Assembly (NCBI GenBank): GCA_905182465.1 | Contig: CAJJBI010000001.1 | Span: 1-64,000 of the forward strand | Reading direction: 5' to 3' | Length of the DNA stretch: 64,000 nt | Source: Opitutaceae bacterium BACL24 MAG-120322-bin51 | Lineage (GTDB): Bacteria > Verrucomicrobiota > Verrucomicrobiia > Opitutales > Coraliomargaritaceae | Shown: piece by piece, positions 36,059-46,751 of the stretch | How the letters are laid out: each line of letters starts with the position of its first letter | How positions within the stretch are numbered: the first letter of the stretch is position 1 | Position numbers and translations under genes: made by a program | The notes under the pieces: generated by a model | Told to the model about the DNA's origin: nothing | Database searches by the model: none | Seen by the model: the letters and a program-made list of their open reading frames with translations, nothing else

Positions 36059-38002
36059 TTATTTTTTCTTCGCAGCTTTCTTTGCCGCCTTTTTTACGGC
36101 CTTTTTCTTAATCGAGCTAAGCTGCTCTAAAATCTGATAATTGCGCTGTACCATCTGACTGGGGTCTTCGAGGAGACCGGCTGCGATACGTGCGTTGTCG
36201 AGTAACTGTTGGCTAATGAGGCCGGCTAAGTCTCCATTGCTGCCATGAAGGGCTGCTAGGTTCTTGACCAGTGCGTGGCGTGGATTGACTTGCAACTTGA
36301 CGGGAGGCTCACCGCCCATACCTGGCATTTCTGCACCGCCTGCTTTTTGTTGCATAGCTTTCATCATCTTACGCATTTGAGCGGTCATCTGTTTGTCGGC
36401 ATTGACGATCATGGCTGGGCTACCAACGAGGCGCTCGCTTGCAGAAACTTCACTCACTTCGTCGCCAAGCTTTTCTTTAATGAAGGCGCAAAGCGCTTCG
36501 GACTCGCTGGCTTCGAGTGCTTCTTCTTTATCGGTTTCAGTCTCGGGTGCGATAGCGTCGAGATCGATCTCTTCATTATCCGCGGAAACGAAATTCTTTT
36601 CCTCGAAGGCGCGCGCATGGTTCATGACAAACTCGTCAATTGGCTCGTAGAGGTAAAGCACCTCGATCTTACGCGCCTTAAATGCCTCGATGTAGGGGCC
36701 ACTCTCAATCGCTGCGCGGCTGGGACCAAACAAGTAATAGATCTCTTTTTGGCCTTCGGGTGCACGAGAGAGGTAATCGGCTAGGCTGGTGTTGGTGCCT
36801 TCTTCGGTGTAGGAGGATTCGTAGCGAAGGAGCTTGAGCAGCTGATCGCGGTGAGTAAAATCAGTGGTCACACCCTCCTTGAGGAAGAGACCGAAACTAC
36901 TCCAGAAATCGTTATACACTTCGGGCTCTTTCTTGGCCTTTTCTTCGAGTGTTTTGAGGAAGCGCTTGGTGATGACCTTGTTCAGTTTTTGAACTAAGGT
37001 GCTGTCTTGCATCGACTCGCGGGAGATGTTTAGCGGTAGGTCGGCGCTATCGACGACGCCACGAACGAAGCGCAGCCAGTCGGGAAGGAGATTCTTCGGC
37101 TCGCTGTCGATGAGCACTTTGCGGCAATAGAGGCCTACACCAGGCTCCATACGACCAAACCCGAAGCCTTCCATATTCTCAGTCGGCGCGTAGAGGACGG
37201 TGTTGATTTCGAGGGGTGCATCGGCGTTAAAGTGAAGCCAAAAGCGAGGCTCGTCGAAGGCCTTGGCCTGAAATTTGTAGAACTCTTTGTATTCTTCTTC
37301 AGAGACGTCGCTCTTACTTTTTAGCCAGATCGCACCGATGGTGTTGAGTTTCTCGCCGTCCACCAAAACGGGGAATTGAACGAAAGCGGAATACTTTTTT
37401 ATGATCTCTTCGATGCGATCCTTCTTCGCAAAGTCTTTATACTCATCCTTGAGCGAGATCACGACGCGAGTGCCGCGACGTTCGCCCTCGACTTGCTCGA
37501 TCTCGTAAGCGCCTGATCCATCGCTCGACCAGCAGTAGCACTCACCCTCGGTCTGCCAAGTGCGGGTGTAGACCTTGACCGAATCGGCCACCATGAAGAC
37601 GGAATAGAAGCCGACGCCGAATTGACCAATGAGATTATCATTACGCTCACCGCTTTCTTTGAGTGCGGTGAGAAAGGCTTTTGAGCCAGAGTGGGCGATA
37701 GTGCCGAGGTTTTCGATCAACTCATCACGAGTCATGCCTATACCGAAGTCGCGAATAGTAATTTCGCCGGCTTCCTCGTCAGAGGTGACTTGAATTTCAA
37801 GGTCGAGGTCAGCATCGAAGATGTCGGCATCTTTTTGTGCGACTTGGTTGTGCCGCAGCTTTTCGGTGGCGTCGGACGCATTCGAGACGAGCTCGCGAAC
37901 AAAGATCTCTTTGTCGGTGTAGAGGGAGTGAACTACAATATCGAGGACTTGTTTAACCTCGGCTTGGAATTCGTAGCGTTCAGGTGCGGGTGTGCTTGTC
38001 AT
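36059..38002 (-). CDS. htpG: HSP90-type molecular chaperone HtpG
   Basis: 647 residues. GHKL ATPase domain at the start ([39 protein letters not shown]), then the middle domain with [10 protein letters not shown] and a C-terminal dimer domain. A Lys/Ala-rich tail ([15 protein letters not shown]) is longer than in E. coli. Follows the DUF4250 gene on the same strand after 46 bases. Confidence 0.97.
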   Translation of the reverse strand: MTSTPAPERYEFQAEVKQVLDIVVHSLYTDKEIFVRELVSNASDATEKLRHNQVAQKDADIFDADLDLEIQVTSDEEAGEITIRDFGIGMTRDELIENLGTIAHSGSKAFLTALKESGERNDNLIGQFGVGFYSVFMVADSVKVYTRTWQTEGECYCWSSDGSGAYEIEQVEGERRGTRVVISLKDEYKDFAKKDRIEEIIKKYSAFVQFPVLVDGEKLNTIGAIWLKSKSDVSEEEYKEFYKFQAKAFDEPRFWLHFNADAPLEINTVLYAPTENMEGFGFGRMEPGVGLYCRKVLIDSEPKNLLPDWLRFVRGVVDSADLPLNISRESMQDSTLVQKLNKVITKRFLKTLEEKAKKEPEVYNDFWSSFGLFLKEGVTTDFTHRDQLLKLLRYESSYTEEGTNTSLADYLSRAPEGQKEIYYLFGPSRAAIESGPYIEAFKARKIEVLYLYEPIDEFVMNHARAFEEKNFVSADNEEIDLDAIAPETETDKEEALEASESEALCAFIKEKLGDEVSEVSASERLVGSPAMIVNADKQMTAQMRKMMKAMQQKAGGAEMPGMGGEPPVKLQVNPRHALVKNLAALHGSNGDLAGLISQQLLDNARIAAGLLEDPSQMVQRNYQILEQLSSIKKKAVKKAAKKAAKKK

Positions 38003-38048
38003 AATTGGTTGGTGCTAGAAATTGGAATTAAGAATTTAAATAAACATA

Positions 38049-38237
38049 TTAACGGAATTGGTTTTGTTCCGCGTGAAAGTGGTAGCTGGCAGTTGCAAGA
38101 TGGGCGCAGACTTCAGCTTGATCGATATCGTGCGTGCGGCAAAGGTCTTGGAGTGAGTCAGCGTGGTTACGAAGCTCCGTGTTGATGAGGCCAAGTAAGA
38201 TGTGAGGATCGATACGCTGGAACTGACTCCAATCCAT
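38049..38237 (-). CDS. DUF4250-type small protein
   Basis: 62 residues from the ATG at 38237: DPHILLGLINTELRNHADSL, then LCRTHDIDQAEVCAHLATASYHFHAEQNQF. This fits the DUF4250 pattern (NTKLRD...LC...L...Y....NQF). Function unknown. It starts 7 bases after the PpiD-like gene and precedes htpG, so a link to folding is possible but unproven. An upstream extension into the PpiD-like gene is rejected. Confidence 0.75.
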   Translation of the reverse strand: MDWSQFQRIDPHILLGLINTELRNHADSLQDLCRTHDIDQAEVCAHLATASYHFHAEQNQFR

Positions 38238-38244
38238 CGTTCGT

Positions 38245-39930
38245 TTACTCGGAAAGTTCTTCGGCGGCTTCTTCGGGCAAGCCGAGGAAGACCAGTTCGT
38301 TAGCGAATGAGGAGCCACTGGTATAGGCGGCGTAGCGAGCAAGAAAGTCTTCAGCCTGCTTTAGTTCCTCATTGTCGCTGGCGATCTCGGGTACGGTCTT
38401 GTTTGCAAGATAGACGAAGATGCCTATGCCATCGGAGGTGAGCATGGGCGAGACATCGCCGGACTGCATGCCTTGAGCCATTTGAAGGGCACTGCGGCTT
38501 AGCTCGCGCGGAGCCTCTTGTACGGAGAAGGTATCAAAGGAGGCAGTGCCAAGTCCAAGGGCTTTGGCTGCTTCGTCAAAGTCAATGCCTTCGACGATCT
38601 TAGTTTTTAGTTCTGCTTGGAGGCTTTCGCCCTTTTCGTTGAAGAGGCGGCGTTTTTCGTCAGTCTTGTAATCGTTGGTGACCTCGGATTGGACGGCTTC
38701 GAACTCAGGGATTTCGGGCGCTATTCTGCCTTCGTAGAGGAGCACGGAAAAGCCGCCATCAACGGCATAGGCGTCGGAATAGTAACGATTGCCACCGAGT
38801 TTGAAAGCAGACTCCAAGAGCTCAGAGGAGAGTGCACGCTGGCTCGCGCCAGCAAGCGTGTAGGGCTCGATCTCGGTAAGGCTGAGGTTCGAATCGTTGA
38901 GCAGTGCAACAAAGGCAGCAGAGTCGCGCTTGATCTCGTCGCGGTAGAGGGTGTAAGCAAAGCCTTGCGCAGCTTCGTTGGCCATGCGAGTTTCTTGTTC
39001 GATCAGGTAGCTTTGAGTGACGGCTTCGCGGACATCGCTGAAGGTGATCGTATCTGCCTGTTTCGGCATTTCTGCTTCTGCGCCTGCGACCGACTCAGCA
39101 GGCTCGGGCTTAGTCGATTCGTAGTCGGTTACGAAGCCATCTTGCTTGGAGATGAAGTGTTCGCGGAGTTCAGCCTCGGTTGGTTCGGGAACTTTTTCTA
39201 CATAACCTTCGAGGTCAAAGAACACGTAGCTGGCTTTGATGCGTTCGGGAATTTCGTAGCGAAGTGTGTTGGCATCATAATACTCGCGGAGTGCAGTTTC
39301 CTCTGCGGTGATCTCAGGCATGAAGTCAGCGTAATTGAGTTCGGCAGTGACTAAATTCAGCTCAGTCGCATTGCGCTGAGTCTGAGCGATTGCTTCAGAT
39401 GGCAGTAGGTAGCCGGGTCCGGACAGGACGGAGCCTATTTGGTTGATGCGGTAATCTTCTTCCAGGACGACTATGAAAAGGCCTTGGGGTGTGCCTGGGT
39501 TGGACTCAATACTGTCAACAAATTCAGTGTAAGCGTCGGCACTAAATTCGCCGTTGTCACCGCGAAAGGCATCTTTGGTCGTAATGTAGTCAGCGAGTGT
39601 CTCTTGGCTAGGGGATGGCACACCAATTTCTCCAGCGAGGTGGAGTAGGGCGATGCGGCTGGTCAGCTGGTTTTGAAACTGCTCGTCGCTGCGGATCTGT
39701 TGACCATTGAGAAAGGCGCTAAGCCTTACTTTCTCGATGATGACTTCGCTCTCACGAGGTGAGTTTAAGTCGATGCCGTAGAAGAGATTTTCTTCGTAGC
39801 CACTACGGTCGGTCGTGCATCCAGGTGTGGCGCCAATTGTGAAGACAAAAGCGACGATGATAAGAGCCAGTAGGGACAGGAAAATCCAGCGTCCATGACG
39901 AATGAGGTGGTGTTGAATCCAAGAGATCAT
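38245..39930 (-). CDS. PpiD/SurA-like membrane-anchored folding protein
   Basis: 561 residues. One N-terminal membrane anchor (about 14-34), a SurA_N-like helical domain (FLNGQQIRSDEQFQNQL, DAFRGDNGEFSADAYTEFV), and a long helical C-terminal half with a degenerate parvulin-like region (SALQMAQGMQSGDVSPMLTSDGIGIFVYL). Expected to help outer-membrane proteins fold in the periplasm; the isomerase activity is doubtful. Preceded by TTGACA/TAACCT and followed by DUF4250 and htpG. Confidence 0.8.
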   Translation of the reverse strand: MISWIQHHLIRHGRWIFLSLLALIIVAFVFTIGATPGCTTDRSGYEENLFYGIDLNSPRESEVIIEKVRLSAFLNGQQIRSDEQFQNQLTSRIALLHLAGEIGVPSPSQETLADYITTKDAFRGDNGEFSADAYTEFVDSIESNPGTPQGLFIVVLEEDYRINQIGSVLSGPGYLLPSEAIAQTQRNATELNLVTAELNYADFMPEITAEETALREYYDANTLRYEIPERIKASYVFFDLEGYVEKVPEPTEAELREHFISKQDGFVTDYESTKPEPAESVAGAEAEMPKQADTITFSDVREAVTQSYLIEQETRMANEAAQGFAYTLYRDEIKRDSAAFVALLNDSNLSLTEIEPYTLAGASQRALSSELLESAFKLGGNRYYSDAYAVDGGFSVLLYEGRIAPEIPEFEAVQSEVTNDYKTDEKRRLFNEKGESLQAELKTKIVEGIDFDEAAKALGLGTASFDTFSVQEAPRELSRSALQMAQGMQSGDVSPMLTSDGIGIFVYLANKTVPEIASDNEELKQAEDFLARYAAYTSGSSFANELVFLGLPEEAAEELSE

Positions 39931-40235
39931 GAGGTGTTAAAAAGCGGTGAAGGTTAGGTGCCCTTAGTTCCCTGTCAACCTATTGGTTACACTCTCTCTA
40001 AGTCATTTTATCGCAACTTGGCCAAATTAGTCAGTATCCTACTAAATTTAAGGCAGTGTCGTAGCGTTGACAGGCACGATGACCGCCAACTTCCCGAAAG
40101 CTAATGGCGAACAATCTTTAGCTGAAGTCTTTATTCAAAAGTTGCATGTCCCCCATTTAGTGGACACACATAAAGTTAGCCCACAAATAGTCTAACTGCG
40201 AAAAATTAAATTCGCGGTGGCTGCTATTTTATTAT
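39931..40235. other. intergenic region between divergent genes
   Basis: 305 bases. It holds the probable promoter of the PpiD-like gene at 39951-39978 and a TTGACA at 40066-40071 that could serve the Hpt gene. At 40148-40170 TGTCCCCCATTTAGTGGACA is a short imperfect inverted repeat that looks like the end of an IS3-family element, but no transposase is present. Nothing else is seen. Confidence 0.4.
39951..39978 (-). promoter_or_regulatory. probable promoter of the PpiD-like gene
   Basis: Minus strand TTGACA (39978-39973), 16-base spacer, TAACCT (39956-39951), 20 bases before the ATG. Confidence 0.45.
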
Positions 40236-40634
40236 ATGTCGACAGCTCCTAAGATTAAACACGTCCACTACGACGAAACCTGCCCCATCATGGATCGCGA
40301 GCAGATCGATACGCTGATCTTGGGTGACGAAGGCAACGCTGATACCACGCTCGCGCGCGAGTTGTTCGACCTTTTTGTGAATGAAAGTGCCGCTAAGCTC
40401 GAAGCGCTGCCCGCAGCATGCGCACAAGGCGATCTCTTAGAACTCCGTAATATCGTGCATTTTATAGTCGGTAGCGCGTGTCATCTTGGTCTCGTCCGTC
40501 TAGCTGCCTTTTACCGTGCCATCGAGCGTGCGGTTGACGAGCAACAACTGACCGACATCGCAGAAGTCGCAGCACCCATTCTCCGTGAGTTTGAACTCGC
40601 CCGTGAAGCTTTCCGCGCGGATTTTAACTTTTAG
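40236..40634 (+). CDS. Hpt-domain phosphotransfer protein
   Basis: 132 residues, essentially one Hpt four-helix domain: ELFDLFVNESAAKLEAL, then IVHFIVGSACHLGLVRL with His75 as the likely phospho-acceptor. No kinase or receiver domain and no partner gene nearby, so it is probably an orphan relay protein. Its stop overlaps the convergent symporter gene by 11 bases. Confidence 0.8.
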   Translation: MSTAPKIKHVHYDETCPIMDREQIDTLILGDEGNADTTLARELFDLFVNESAAKLEALPAACAQGDLLELRNIVHFIVGSACHLGLVRLAAFYRAIERAVDEQQLTDIAEVAAPILREFELAREAFRADFNF

Positions 40635-42162
40635 AGACTTCTTTCGCGTCGATGGCAGTCGCGTGTGATTGGAAAGCAATCAATTCCTGCTTCACCACTG
40701 GCAACAAAAAGTACACGCCGATTAAATTCGGGAAACACATTGCTAGCAACATACCGTCGGAAAAGTCGGTCACTGCGCCTAGTGAAAGAGCTGATCCGAC
40801 AACAATGCATGCGCAGAAGAGCAATTGATAGGATAGTTCAGAGAAGCGACTCGTTCCGAAAATTGTCGTCCATGCTTGTTGCCCGTAGTAAGACCAAGAG
40901 ATCATGGTTGAGATCGCAAAAAGAGTGACTGCTACAAATAATACATAGGGGAACCACGTGATGGCGGACGCGAATGCCTTCGAGGTCACCGTAATGCCGT
41001 TCGCACCTGCTAGATTCTCGCCGAAGCTACCAGTGATTACGATGACAAGGGCTGTTAGAGAGCAAACAACGATTGTGTCGATAAAAGGTTCTAGCAGTGC
41101 GACGATTCCTTCACTTGCCGGCTTTGAGGTCTTGACCGCAGAGTGGGCGATTGGTGCGGAGCCGATGCCAGCTTCATTAGAAAAAGTGCCGCGTTGGATG
41201 CCCACAATCAAGGCACCTATCAAGCCGCCTACGTAGGCATCAGGCGTAAAGGCTTGGCTGATAATCAGTCCAATTGCGCTAGGGATCTCCGTGATGTGCA
41301 GCGCCAAAATTGTAAGCGCGCCTAATATATAAGTCAGGCACATTAGCGGTACGAGGCGCGCAGTCACATTGGCGATTCTGCGAATACCCCCGATGATCAC
41401 CACAGCAACCAGCACTGCAATGACTGCGCCAAAGGCCCAGCGATAATCTGCCAGTAGGCTATCCGCTCCTCCGCTGATCTCAATAAACTGAGAACACGCT
41501 TGGTTGATTTGGAACATATTGCCGCCTCCGAGTGACGCGCCGATGCAAAGAACAGCAAAGGTCACGCCAAGAAATTTACCCAGCCTAGCCCAGCCCTGTT
41601 CGGCCAAGCCTTTAGTCAAATATTTCATGGGTCCACCATGGACTTTCCCATTCTCGTCAATCTCGCGATAGCGCACCCCAAGTGTGCATTCTGCAAACTT
41701 GGTCGTCATTCCCAAAAAGCCGATCATAACCATCCAAAATGCCGCCCCGGGACCACCCTTCGAGATCGCAATGGCCACACCCGCAATGTTACCTAAGCCA
41801 ACCGTGGCTGAGAGCGCCGCAGTTAGTGCTTGAAAGTGGGTGATCTCACCAGGGTCATCAGGGCAGGAGTATTTTCCCCGCAATGTGCGAAAAGCCAGGG
41901 CGAAGGATCGTAGATTAATGAAGCGGAAATAAATCGTCAGGAAAATACCAGCCCCAGCTAGCCAGATTAGAATAAAGGGAATTGCTTGCCCCCCAATGGT
42001 GATGGGAGTGAAGAAAATAACTTGGAAAATGCGTTCCGTCCAAGGACCCACGACGTCGTTGATAGTTTGATCGAGCGATTGCTCGACCGCCCAGGACTGT
42101 TGGCAAAAAATCTGCATAAGCAGACCAGATAATAGAGGAAAAAATAGTTTAGAATGTCGCAT
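40624..42162 (-). CDS. alanine/glycine:cation symporter (AGCS family)
   Basis: 512 residues from the ATG at 42162, which has AAAGAG nine bases upstream; a GTG-like longer start at 42198 is less likely. An N-terminal signal-like stretch, then about ten membrane segments. Family motifs: ALTAALSATVGLGNIAGVA, GGPGAAFWM, GGPMKYL and GTFSNEAGIGSAPIAH. Sodium-coupled uptake of alanine or glycine, fitting a marine cell. Exact substrate unknown. Confidence 0.93.
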   Translation of the reverse strand: MRHSKLFFPLLSGLLMQIFCQQSWAVEQSLDQTINDVVGPWTERIFQVIFFTPITIGGQAIPFILIWLAGAGIFLTIYFRFINLRSFALAFRTLRGKYSCPDDPGEITHFQALTAALSATVGLGNIAGVAIAISKGGPGAAFWMVMIGFLGMTTKFAECTLGVRYREIDENGKVHGGPMKYLTKGLAEQGWARLGKFLGVTFAVLCIGASLGGGNMFQINQACSQFIEISGGADSLLADYRWAFGAVIAVLVAVVIIGGIRRIANVTARLVPLMCLTYILGALTILALHITEIPSAIGLIISQAFTPDAYVGGLIGALIVGIQRGTFSNEAGIGSAPIAHSAVKTSKPASEGIVALLEPFIDTIVVCSLTALVIVITGSFGENLAGANGITVTSKAFASAITWFPYVLFVAVTLFAISTMISWSYYGQQAWTTIFGTSRFSELSYQLLFCACIVVGSALSLGAVTDFSDGMLLAMCFPNLIGVYFLLPVVKQELIAFQSHATAIDAKEVSKS

Positions 42163-42350
42163 GTGCTCTTTGGTAGATTGCCAAAAGCGTGTAACCATTC
42201 GTCATCGGAGCAACGCAAAATAACAATTGTATGGCCTCGAAAATCTGTCGGGGAGTGCTGTGAAATCGAAGAGTTGTTTCGGGGGGAAAGAGGATAAAAA
42301 AAAGTAGCTATCGGAGTGACTTTCTTCCCTCGCGCCTTTTAGATCGTGAG

Positions 42351-43463
42351 ATGTCTTTGATTGATCGCTATGTTTTAAAGGAATGGCTTATCGCTTTCGC
42401 CCTCACGTTGGGGGTGATCGTCGGTATCCTCATTCTGCAAAACATGTATGACTCGCTACCCGATCTCCTCGATACAGATGCCAGTTTCAAGCAGATACTT
42501 TTTTACTACAGCCTAGCCCTGCCCACTTATTTGCCCGCAATTTTACCCATCGCGTTGCTCGTCTCGCTACTTTTTTCACTCGGCACCTTACACCGTAATA
42601 ACGAGATCATCGCCATGCGTGCATCCGGTGCTGATCTCATGCGCATCAGCCGCTCGCTTTGGGTGGCCGGACTGCTACTCTCTTTACTGCTACTCTATTT
42701 GACGTCCTCCGTCATCCCCAAAGCCGTTGAGCAATCTCGCACCTTTTTCGATAACCTTGAGTTCGCCACCGATGAGACTCAGCTCGGGGCCCGTGAAGTT
42801 GGCCTGCTTTATAATCTCGGTTTCGATAACCGCAAAGATGGCCGTCTGTGGTTTATGAACCGTTTCAGCGAACGTGCATGGTTGGGGCTAGGTGTGAACG
42901 TACATACCCGCGATGCCTCGGGGCAAGAGCTCAGTCGTATCTCAGCTGCCGAGGCTTACTTCGACGATACCCACGGGCACTGGGTCTTCCTTGATGGGCG
43001 CGAGTTACTGCTCGACCACGAAACGGGCGACATCCTACGCGCGTTGCCATTTAAAGAAAAGAAATATGAAGACTTCGATGAAGATCCCAGCCTCATGCTT
43101 GCACTCTATAAAGAGCCTAAGGAGCTATCGATCAACGAACTAGTTCGTATCATCGATACGCTTCCCCCAGAGGAAAATCCTGCTACTCATGCCTACCTTG
43201 TTCGTTTTTATGCACTCTTGGCCGCGCCTTTTAGCTGTCTCGTCGTGGTTGGTATCGCTGTGCCCTTTGCCCTTGCTGGCGTGCGCACCAATCCCATGGT
43301 CGGTGTCTCTAAGGCGATGGGTTTTTTCGCTATCTTCTACGTCTTAATGAGTATCGCTTCAATTTTTGGAGAGCGCCAGATCATACCCGCAATGCTTGCT
43401 GCATGGATCCCCAATCTCGCCATGCTTGCCATGTCGGCGCACCTCTACGAGAAGGATCTGTAA
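42351..43463 (+). CDS. LptF/LptG family LPS-export permease
   Basis: 370 residues, six membrane segments in the usual 3+3 arrangement around a periplasmic beta-jellyroll (about 110-270). MSLIDRYVLKEWLIAF and NNEIIAMRASGADLMRISR are the YjgP/YjgQ signature. With LptB2 it pulls LPS from the inner membrane. Only one such gene is present here; the partner must lie elsewhere. F versus G cannot be decided by eye. Confidence 0.9.
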   Translation: MSLIDRYVLKEWLIAFALTLGVIVGILILQNMYDSLPDLLDTDASFKQILFYYSLALPTYLPAILPIALLVSLLFSLGTLHRNNEIIAMRASGADLMRISRSLWVAGLLLSLLLLYLTSSVIPKAVEQSRTFFDNLEFATDETQLGAREVGLLYNLGFDNRKDGRLWFMNRFSERAWLGLGVNVHTRDASGQELSRISAAEAYFDDTHGHWVFLDGRELLLDHETGDILRALPFKEKKYEDFDEDPSLMLALYKEPKELSINELVRIIDTLPPEENPATHAYLVRFYALLAAPFSCLVVVGIAVPFALAGVRTNPMVGVSKAMGFFAIFYVLMSIASIFGERQIIPAMLAAWIPNLAMLAMSAHLYEKDL

Positions 43464-43506
43464 TTTGCGATCTGTGCCCATCCGCGTCGACCAGCGCATA
43501 ATATTT

Positions 43507-44607
43507 ATGGAAGACACTTTTAACCTCTCGTTGGGTAAGCCTCAAGCCCGACCAGGCCACCCATGGGTGGCACTTTCGGAGCTATCAGGCAACTTGCCCT
43601 CCGAACCCTCTGTTGCGACGCTGCTCGACCCCTCTGGCCAGCCTCTCGGTAGTGGCCTCTACGACCCCGCAGATCCTAGCAGCGCGTGGCGACGTTTCAG
43701 CCACGCAGAAGGCGCGAACTTCGACGGTGACTATATCGCTAGCGCGATCAACGATGCTCTAGGTCGTCGGAGTGACGACCATTGCCAGCGCCTCATCTCC
43801 GGAGATGCCGACTACCTGCCCGGCCTCGAAGTGGAACTCTACGATGGCATCCTTACCATTGCGTCGACCCACCCTTTAGTAGATGCTACCATGGACGAAA
43901 TTGTTGGATGTTTGAAAGAAGCCTGCGAGCCTAAGGAGATCGTCATCTACCAAAACGGTGTAGCGACTACCCAGAGCGGCCAAAATTTTAAGGCCCGCTG
44001 GATCGAGGTCGACGGACTTGCCTACCATGTCGACTTCCTGAAAACAGATAAGCCACGCTTTTTTCTTGATCAGCGCGAACAGCACGCACTCGTTGGCAGT
44101 CTCTGCGAAGGCCGTAGAGTAATGGATGGTTACGCCCACGGCGGTGCCTTCGCCCTGCAGGCAGCTCGCGCAGGCGCCGAGCATGTCGTTGCAGTCGACA
44201 CCTCTGAGGCCTGTATCAAAGCCATCGGCGCTGCCGCGCAGAAAAACAATTGTTTCGTCGAAACGATCGAGGGCGATGTCGCTGCCTTCCTTTTAGAGCG
44301 TAGTATCGGTGACCTCGACGCCATCATCCTAGATCCGCCCCACAGCGAGTCATTTGACTCGGCCGCCGTCGAAGCCCTCCACAATTGCGCTTTCCGTTGT
44401 CTACCGGAGGGGGGGCTTTTGGCCACCTATTGCCGTTCAACCTCAACTACAGCCGCGGCTTTCGAATCGACCGTCGCTCGCGCAGCCGCAAGGGCTGGCC
44501 GCGAAGCGCGTATCTTCGCCCGCACTGCTCAGCCCTTTGATTTCCCCGTATTGCTCAATCTACCTGAGAGCCGCTATCTCAAAGGTTTGATTTTACAGGT
44601 GGAGTAG
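43507..44607 (+). CDS. RlmI-like class I SAM-dependent rRNA methyltransferase
   Basis: 366 residues from the ATG at 43507. A PUA-like N-terminal domain (RPGHPWVALSEL, DPSGQPLGSGLYDP), a linker, then a Rossmann methyltransferase with FFLDQREQHALV, GYAHGGAFALQAARAGA and the catalytic-region DPPHSES. The RlmI family makes m5C in 23S rRNA, but the usual FCYTGG of RlmI is GYAHGG here, so the target base is uncertain. The longer frame reaching back into lptF is rejected. Confidence 0.82.
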   Translation: MEDTFNLSLGKPQARPGHPWVALSELSGNLPSEPSVATLLDPSGQPLGSGLYDPADPSSAWRRFSHAEGANFDGDYIASAINDALGRRSDDHCQRLISGDADYLPGLEVELYDGILTIASTHPLVDATMDEIVGCLKEACEPKEIVIYQNGVATTQSGQNFKARWIEVDGLAYHVDFLKTDKPRFFLDQREQHALVGSLCEGRRVMDGYAHGGAFALQAARAGAEHVVAVDTSEACIKAIGAAAQKNNCFVETIEGDVAAFLLERSIGDLDAIILDPPHSESFDSAAVEALHNCAFRCLPEGGLLATYCRSTSTTAAAFESTVARAAARAGREARIFARTAQPFDFPVLLNLPESRYLKGLILQVE

Positions 44608-44670
44608 GACCCTGATAAATTTTCGCTTTGCGGCTTTGACCTCTTGGCCGAAATCGTTCGCATTGCTTGT

Positions 44671-45780
44671 ATGGAAGTAAACTTTACGAAGCTCGCTGGC
44701 GTTTTGACTGGCTTTTCTACGAATCTGAAAAAGGGCGAGCGCGTGCTGATCGATGCCTTCGACATTCCCGAAGCTATGGTCGTGGCGCTGGTGCGTGCCG
44801 CCCGTGAGCGGGGTGCAGTCCCTTTTGTCAATATCCAGCGTGCGCGGATCAGTCGCGAGTTGATAAATGATCTCGATGCCGAGCAATTTGAGACCCAGGC
44901 CACGTGGGAACTCGCCCGTATGCAGAAGATGGACGCCTACATCGCGGTGCGCGGGTCGGATAACATTTTTGAAATGTCGGATGTCGACCCATCTAAAGTG
45001 GGACAGGTTATGAAAGCGATGAAGGCCGTTCTTGATTACCGCGTGAACAAGACCAAGTGGGTCATCCTCCGTTGGCCAACCCCCGCCATGGCGCAGCAAG
45101 CTATGATGAGCACCGAGAGCTTCGAGGATTTTTTCTTCCGCGTTTGTACGCAAGACTACAGCCGCATGGCCGAGGGTATGGCCGCACTGGAAGCACTTAT
45201 GACCGCGACTGACCGCGTGGAACTTAAGGGACCGAATTGTGATCTTCGTTTTTCGATTAAGGGCATCAGCGCCGTGGCCTGTGGTGGTAGCCACAACATC
45301 CCTGATGGAGAGGTCTTTTCTTGCCCAGTTAAAGACTCCGTTGAGGGCGAGATTACTTACAACGCGCCGACCGTTTACCAAGGCACCTCTTTCGACCGTA
45401 TTCACCTTAAATTTGAAAAGGGTAAGATCGTCCACGCCGATGGCACCAACCCTGCCCGCCTCAACGAAATTCTAGATTCCGACGCGGGCGCGCGCTATAT
45501 TGGCGAGTTCGCCATCGCCTTTAATCCGCACATTCTGGAGCCGATGCGCGACATCCTGTTCGACGAAAAGATCGCGGGTTCCTTCCACTTCACTCCAGGC
45601 CAAGCCTATGAGGAAGCTGATAACGGCAACCGCTCGCAAGTGCATTGGGACATGGTGCAAATCCAGCGCCCTGAATACGGAGGTGGCGAGATCTGGTTCG
45701 ACGGCGAGCTGATCCGCAAAGATGGTCTCTTTGTAAAAGACGAGCTGAAAAAACTTAATCCAGAATATCTACTTGGATAA
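44671..45780 (+). CDS. M29 family aminopeptidase
   Basis: 369 residues from the ATG at 44671. Thermophilic-aminopeptidase (AmpS/AmpT) family: [40 protein letters not shown] and [11 protein letters not shown] carry the metal-binding Glu, His and Asp residues. A dinuclear-metal exopeptidase of the cytoplasm. A TTG at 44644 would add nine residues. A long minus-strand open frame lies across it but is a shadow. Confidence 0.9.
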   Translation: MEVNFTKLAGVLTGFSTNLKKGERVLIDAFDIPEAMVVALVRAARERGAVPFVNIQRARISRELINDLDAEQFETQATWELARMQKMDAYIAVRGSDNIFEMSDVDPSKVGQVMKAMKAVLDYRVNKTKWVILRWPTPAMAQQAMMSTESFEDFFFRVCTQDYSRMAEGMAALEALMTATDRVELKGPNCDLRFSIKGISAVACGGSHNIPDGEVFSCPVKDSVEGEITYNAPTVYQGTSFDRIHLKFEKGKIVHADGTNPARLNEILDSDAGARYIGEFAIAFNPHILEPMRDILFDEKIAGSFHFTPGQAYEEADNGNRSQVHWDMVQIQRPEYGGGEIWFDGELIRKDGLFVKDELKKLNPEYLLG

Positions 45781-45854
45781 AATTAGCCGATTTCACTTAG
45801 TCTCTGTGCCTAGGCGTGGACTTACTGGCCAATTAATCCGATTAAACGCAGCAT

Positions 45855-46751
45855 TTACTCAAGCCAGCCTAAATTTAGAAGAAATGCATCCAATTCTTTG
45901 GCGGTCTGACTAAAATAGGGTTCTCGATTAAAGAATCCATGTCCTGCCTCTTCGTAAGTCTTAAAATCGACATAAACACCTTTTTTCCTGAGGTGCGACG
46001 CAAATAGTATCGCGGAATCGTAGGGCACGATTTTATCGTTGGTGCCGTGGAAGATTATAGTTGGGGGACTGTTATTTGCTACATGGTGAAAGGGCGAAAG
46101 CTCAACTGGTTCGAGACCTATCTGATCACGTAATTGCCCCTCTTTTGCTTGAATAGCAGCATTGATTAGTTCCAGTTTTTGTAATGCCTTTAACGGCGTA
46201 TCTAAAAGATTAGAAGGTATTGGCGCCAGGACAGTTGCTGGGTTAAATAGAGCCATTAATTTCGGAGCAGCGGGGTCGTCCACATGAATAGTTCCTAGAC
46301 TCGCGGCAAGGTGTCCGCCTGCACTACCGCCACCGACGCCGATCCTCGTAGGATCAATTCCTAGCCGATCTGCATTTTCCGTGACATATCGAAGGGCATC
46401 CAGAGCATCTTCGACGCAAGTCTTTGCTTGGACTCCTTGACGAGATTTGACCCGATAGTCTGCGACGATACCTACCATCCCACGTTCACTCAAAAGCTCG
46501 CAATATTTTACAAATTGTGTAGGGGAGCCGCCATACCAACCACCACCAAAAAAGAAGAGTATTGCTGGGGCTGAAGCATTTGTTTTGGAAGTAATCGTTG
46601 GATTAAAAAACCAGATTTTTAAATCATGGCCGTCTACGCTCTTGTAAGTGTGTACGGAATCGCTGTTTATTCTTGGAGGATAGGACTGGGCGCCCTGCGT
46701 CAAGGAAACGCTAAGAACGAGAAATAAAGATATTAGTAGTCGGGCGCTCAT
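45855..46751 (-). CDS. exported alpha/beta-hydrolase, esterase-like
   Basis: 298 residues with a signal peptide (MSARLLISLFLVLSVSLTQG). Oxyanion region FFFGGGWYGGS (67-76), nucleophile elbow GGGSAGG with Ser143, acid in HGTNDKIVPYD, and His in EAGHGFFN. Resembles carbohydrate-esterase-like BD-FAE proteins. Substrate unknown; an acetylated or feruloylated polysaccharide is possible. Somewhat AT-richer than its neighbours and isolated. Confidence 0.85.
   Translation of the reverse strand: MSARLLISLFLVLSVSLTQGAQSYPPRINSDSVHTYKSVDGHDLKIWFFNPTITSKTNASAPAILFFFGGGWYGGSPTQFVKYCELLSERGMVGIVADYRVKSRQGVQAKTCVEDALDALRYVTENADRLGIDPTRIGVGGGSAGGHLAASLGTIHVDDPAAPKLMALFNPATVLAPIPSNLLDTPLKALQKLELINAAIQAKEGQLRDQIGLEPVELSPFHHVANNSPPTIIFHGTNDKIVPYDSAILFASHLRKKGVYVDFKTYEEAGHGFFNREPYFSQTAKELDAFLLNLGWLE

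Noticed and set aside
36275-38185. Long plus-strand open frames across htpG (36275-36784, 37691-38185)
   Set aside because: Shadows of htpG caused by its codon usage; htpG itself is complete on the other strand.
44593-45435. 280-codon open frame on the minus strand
   Set aside because: It lies antisense across the M29 aminopeptidase gene, which has all family motifs; the antisense frame has no recognisable protein features.
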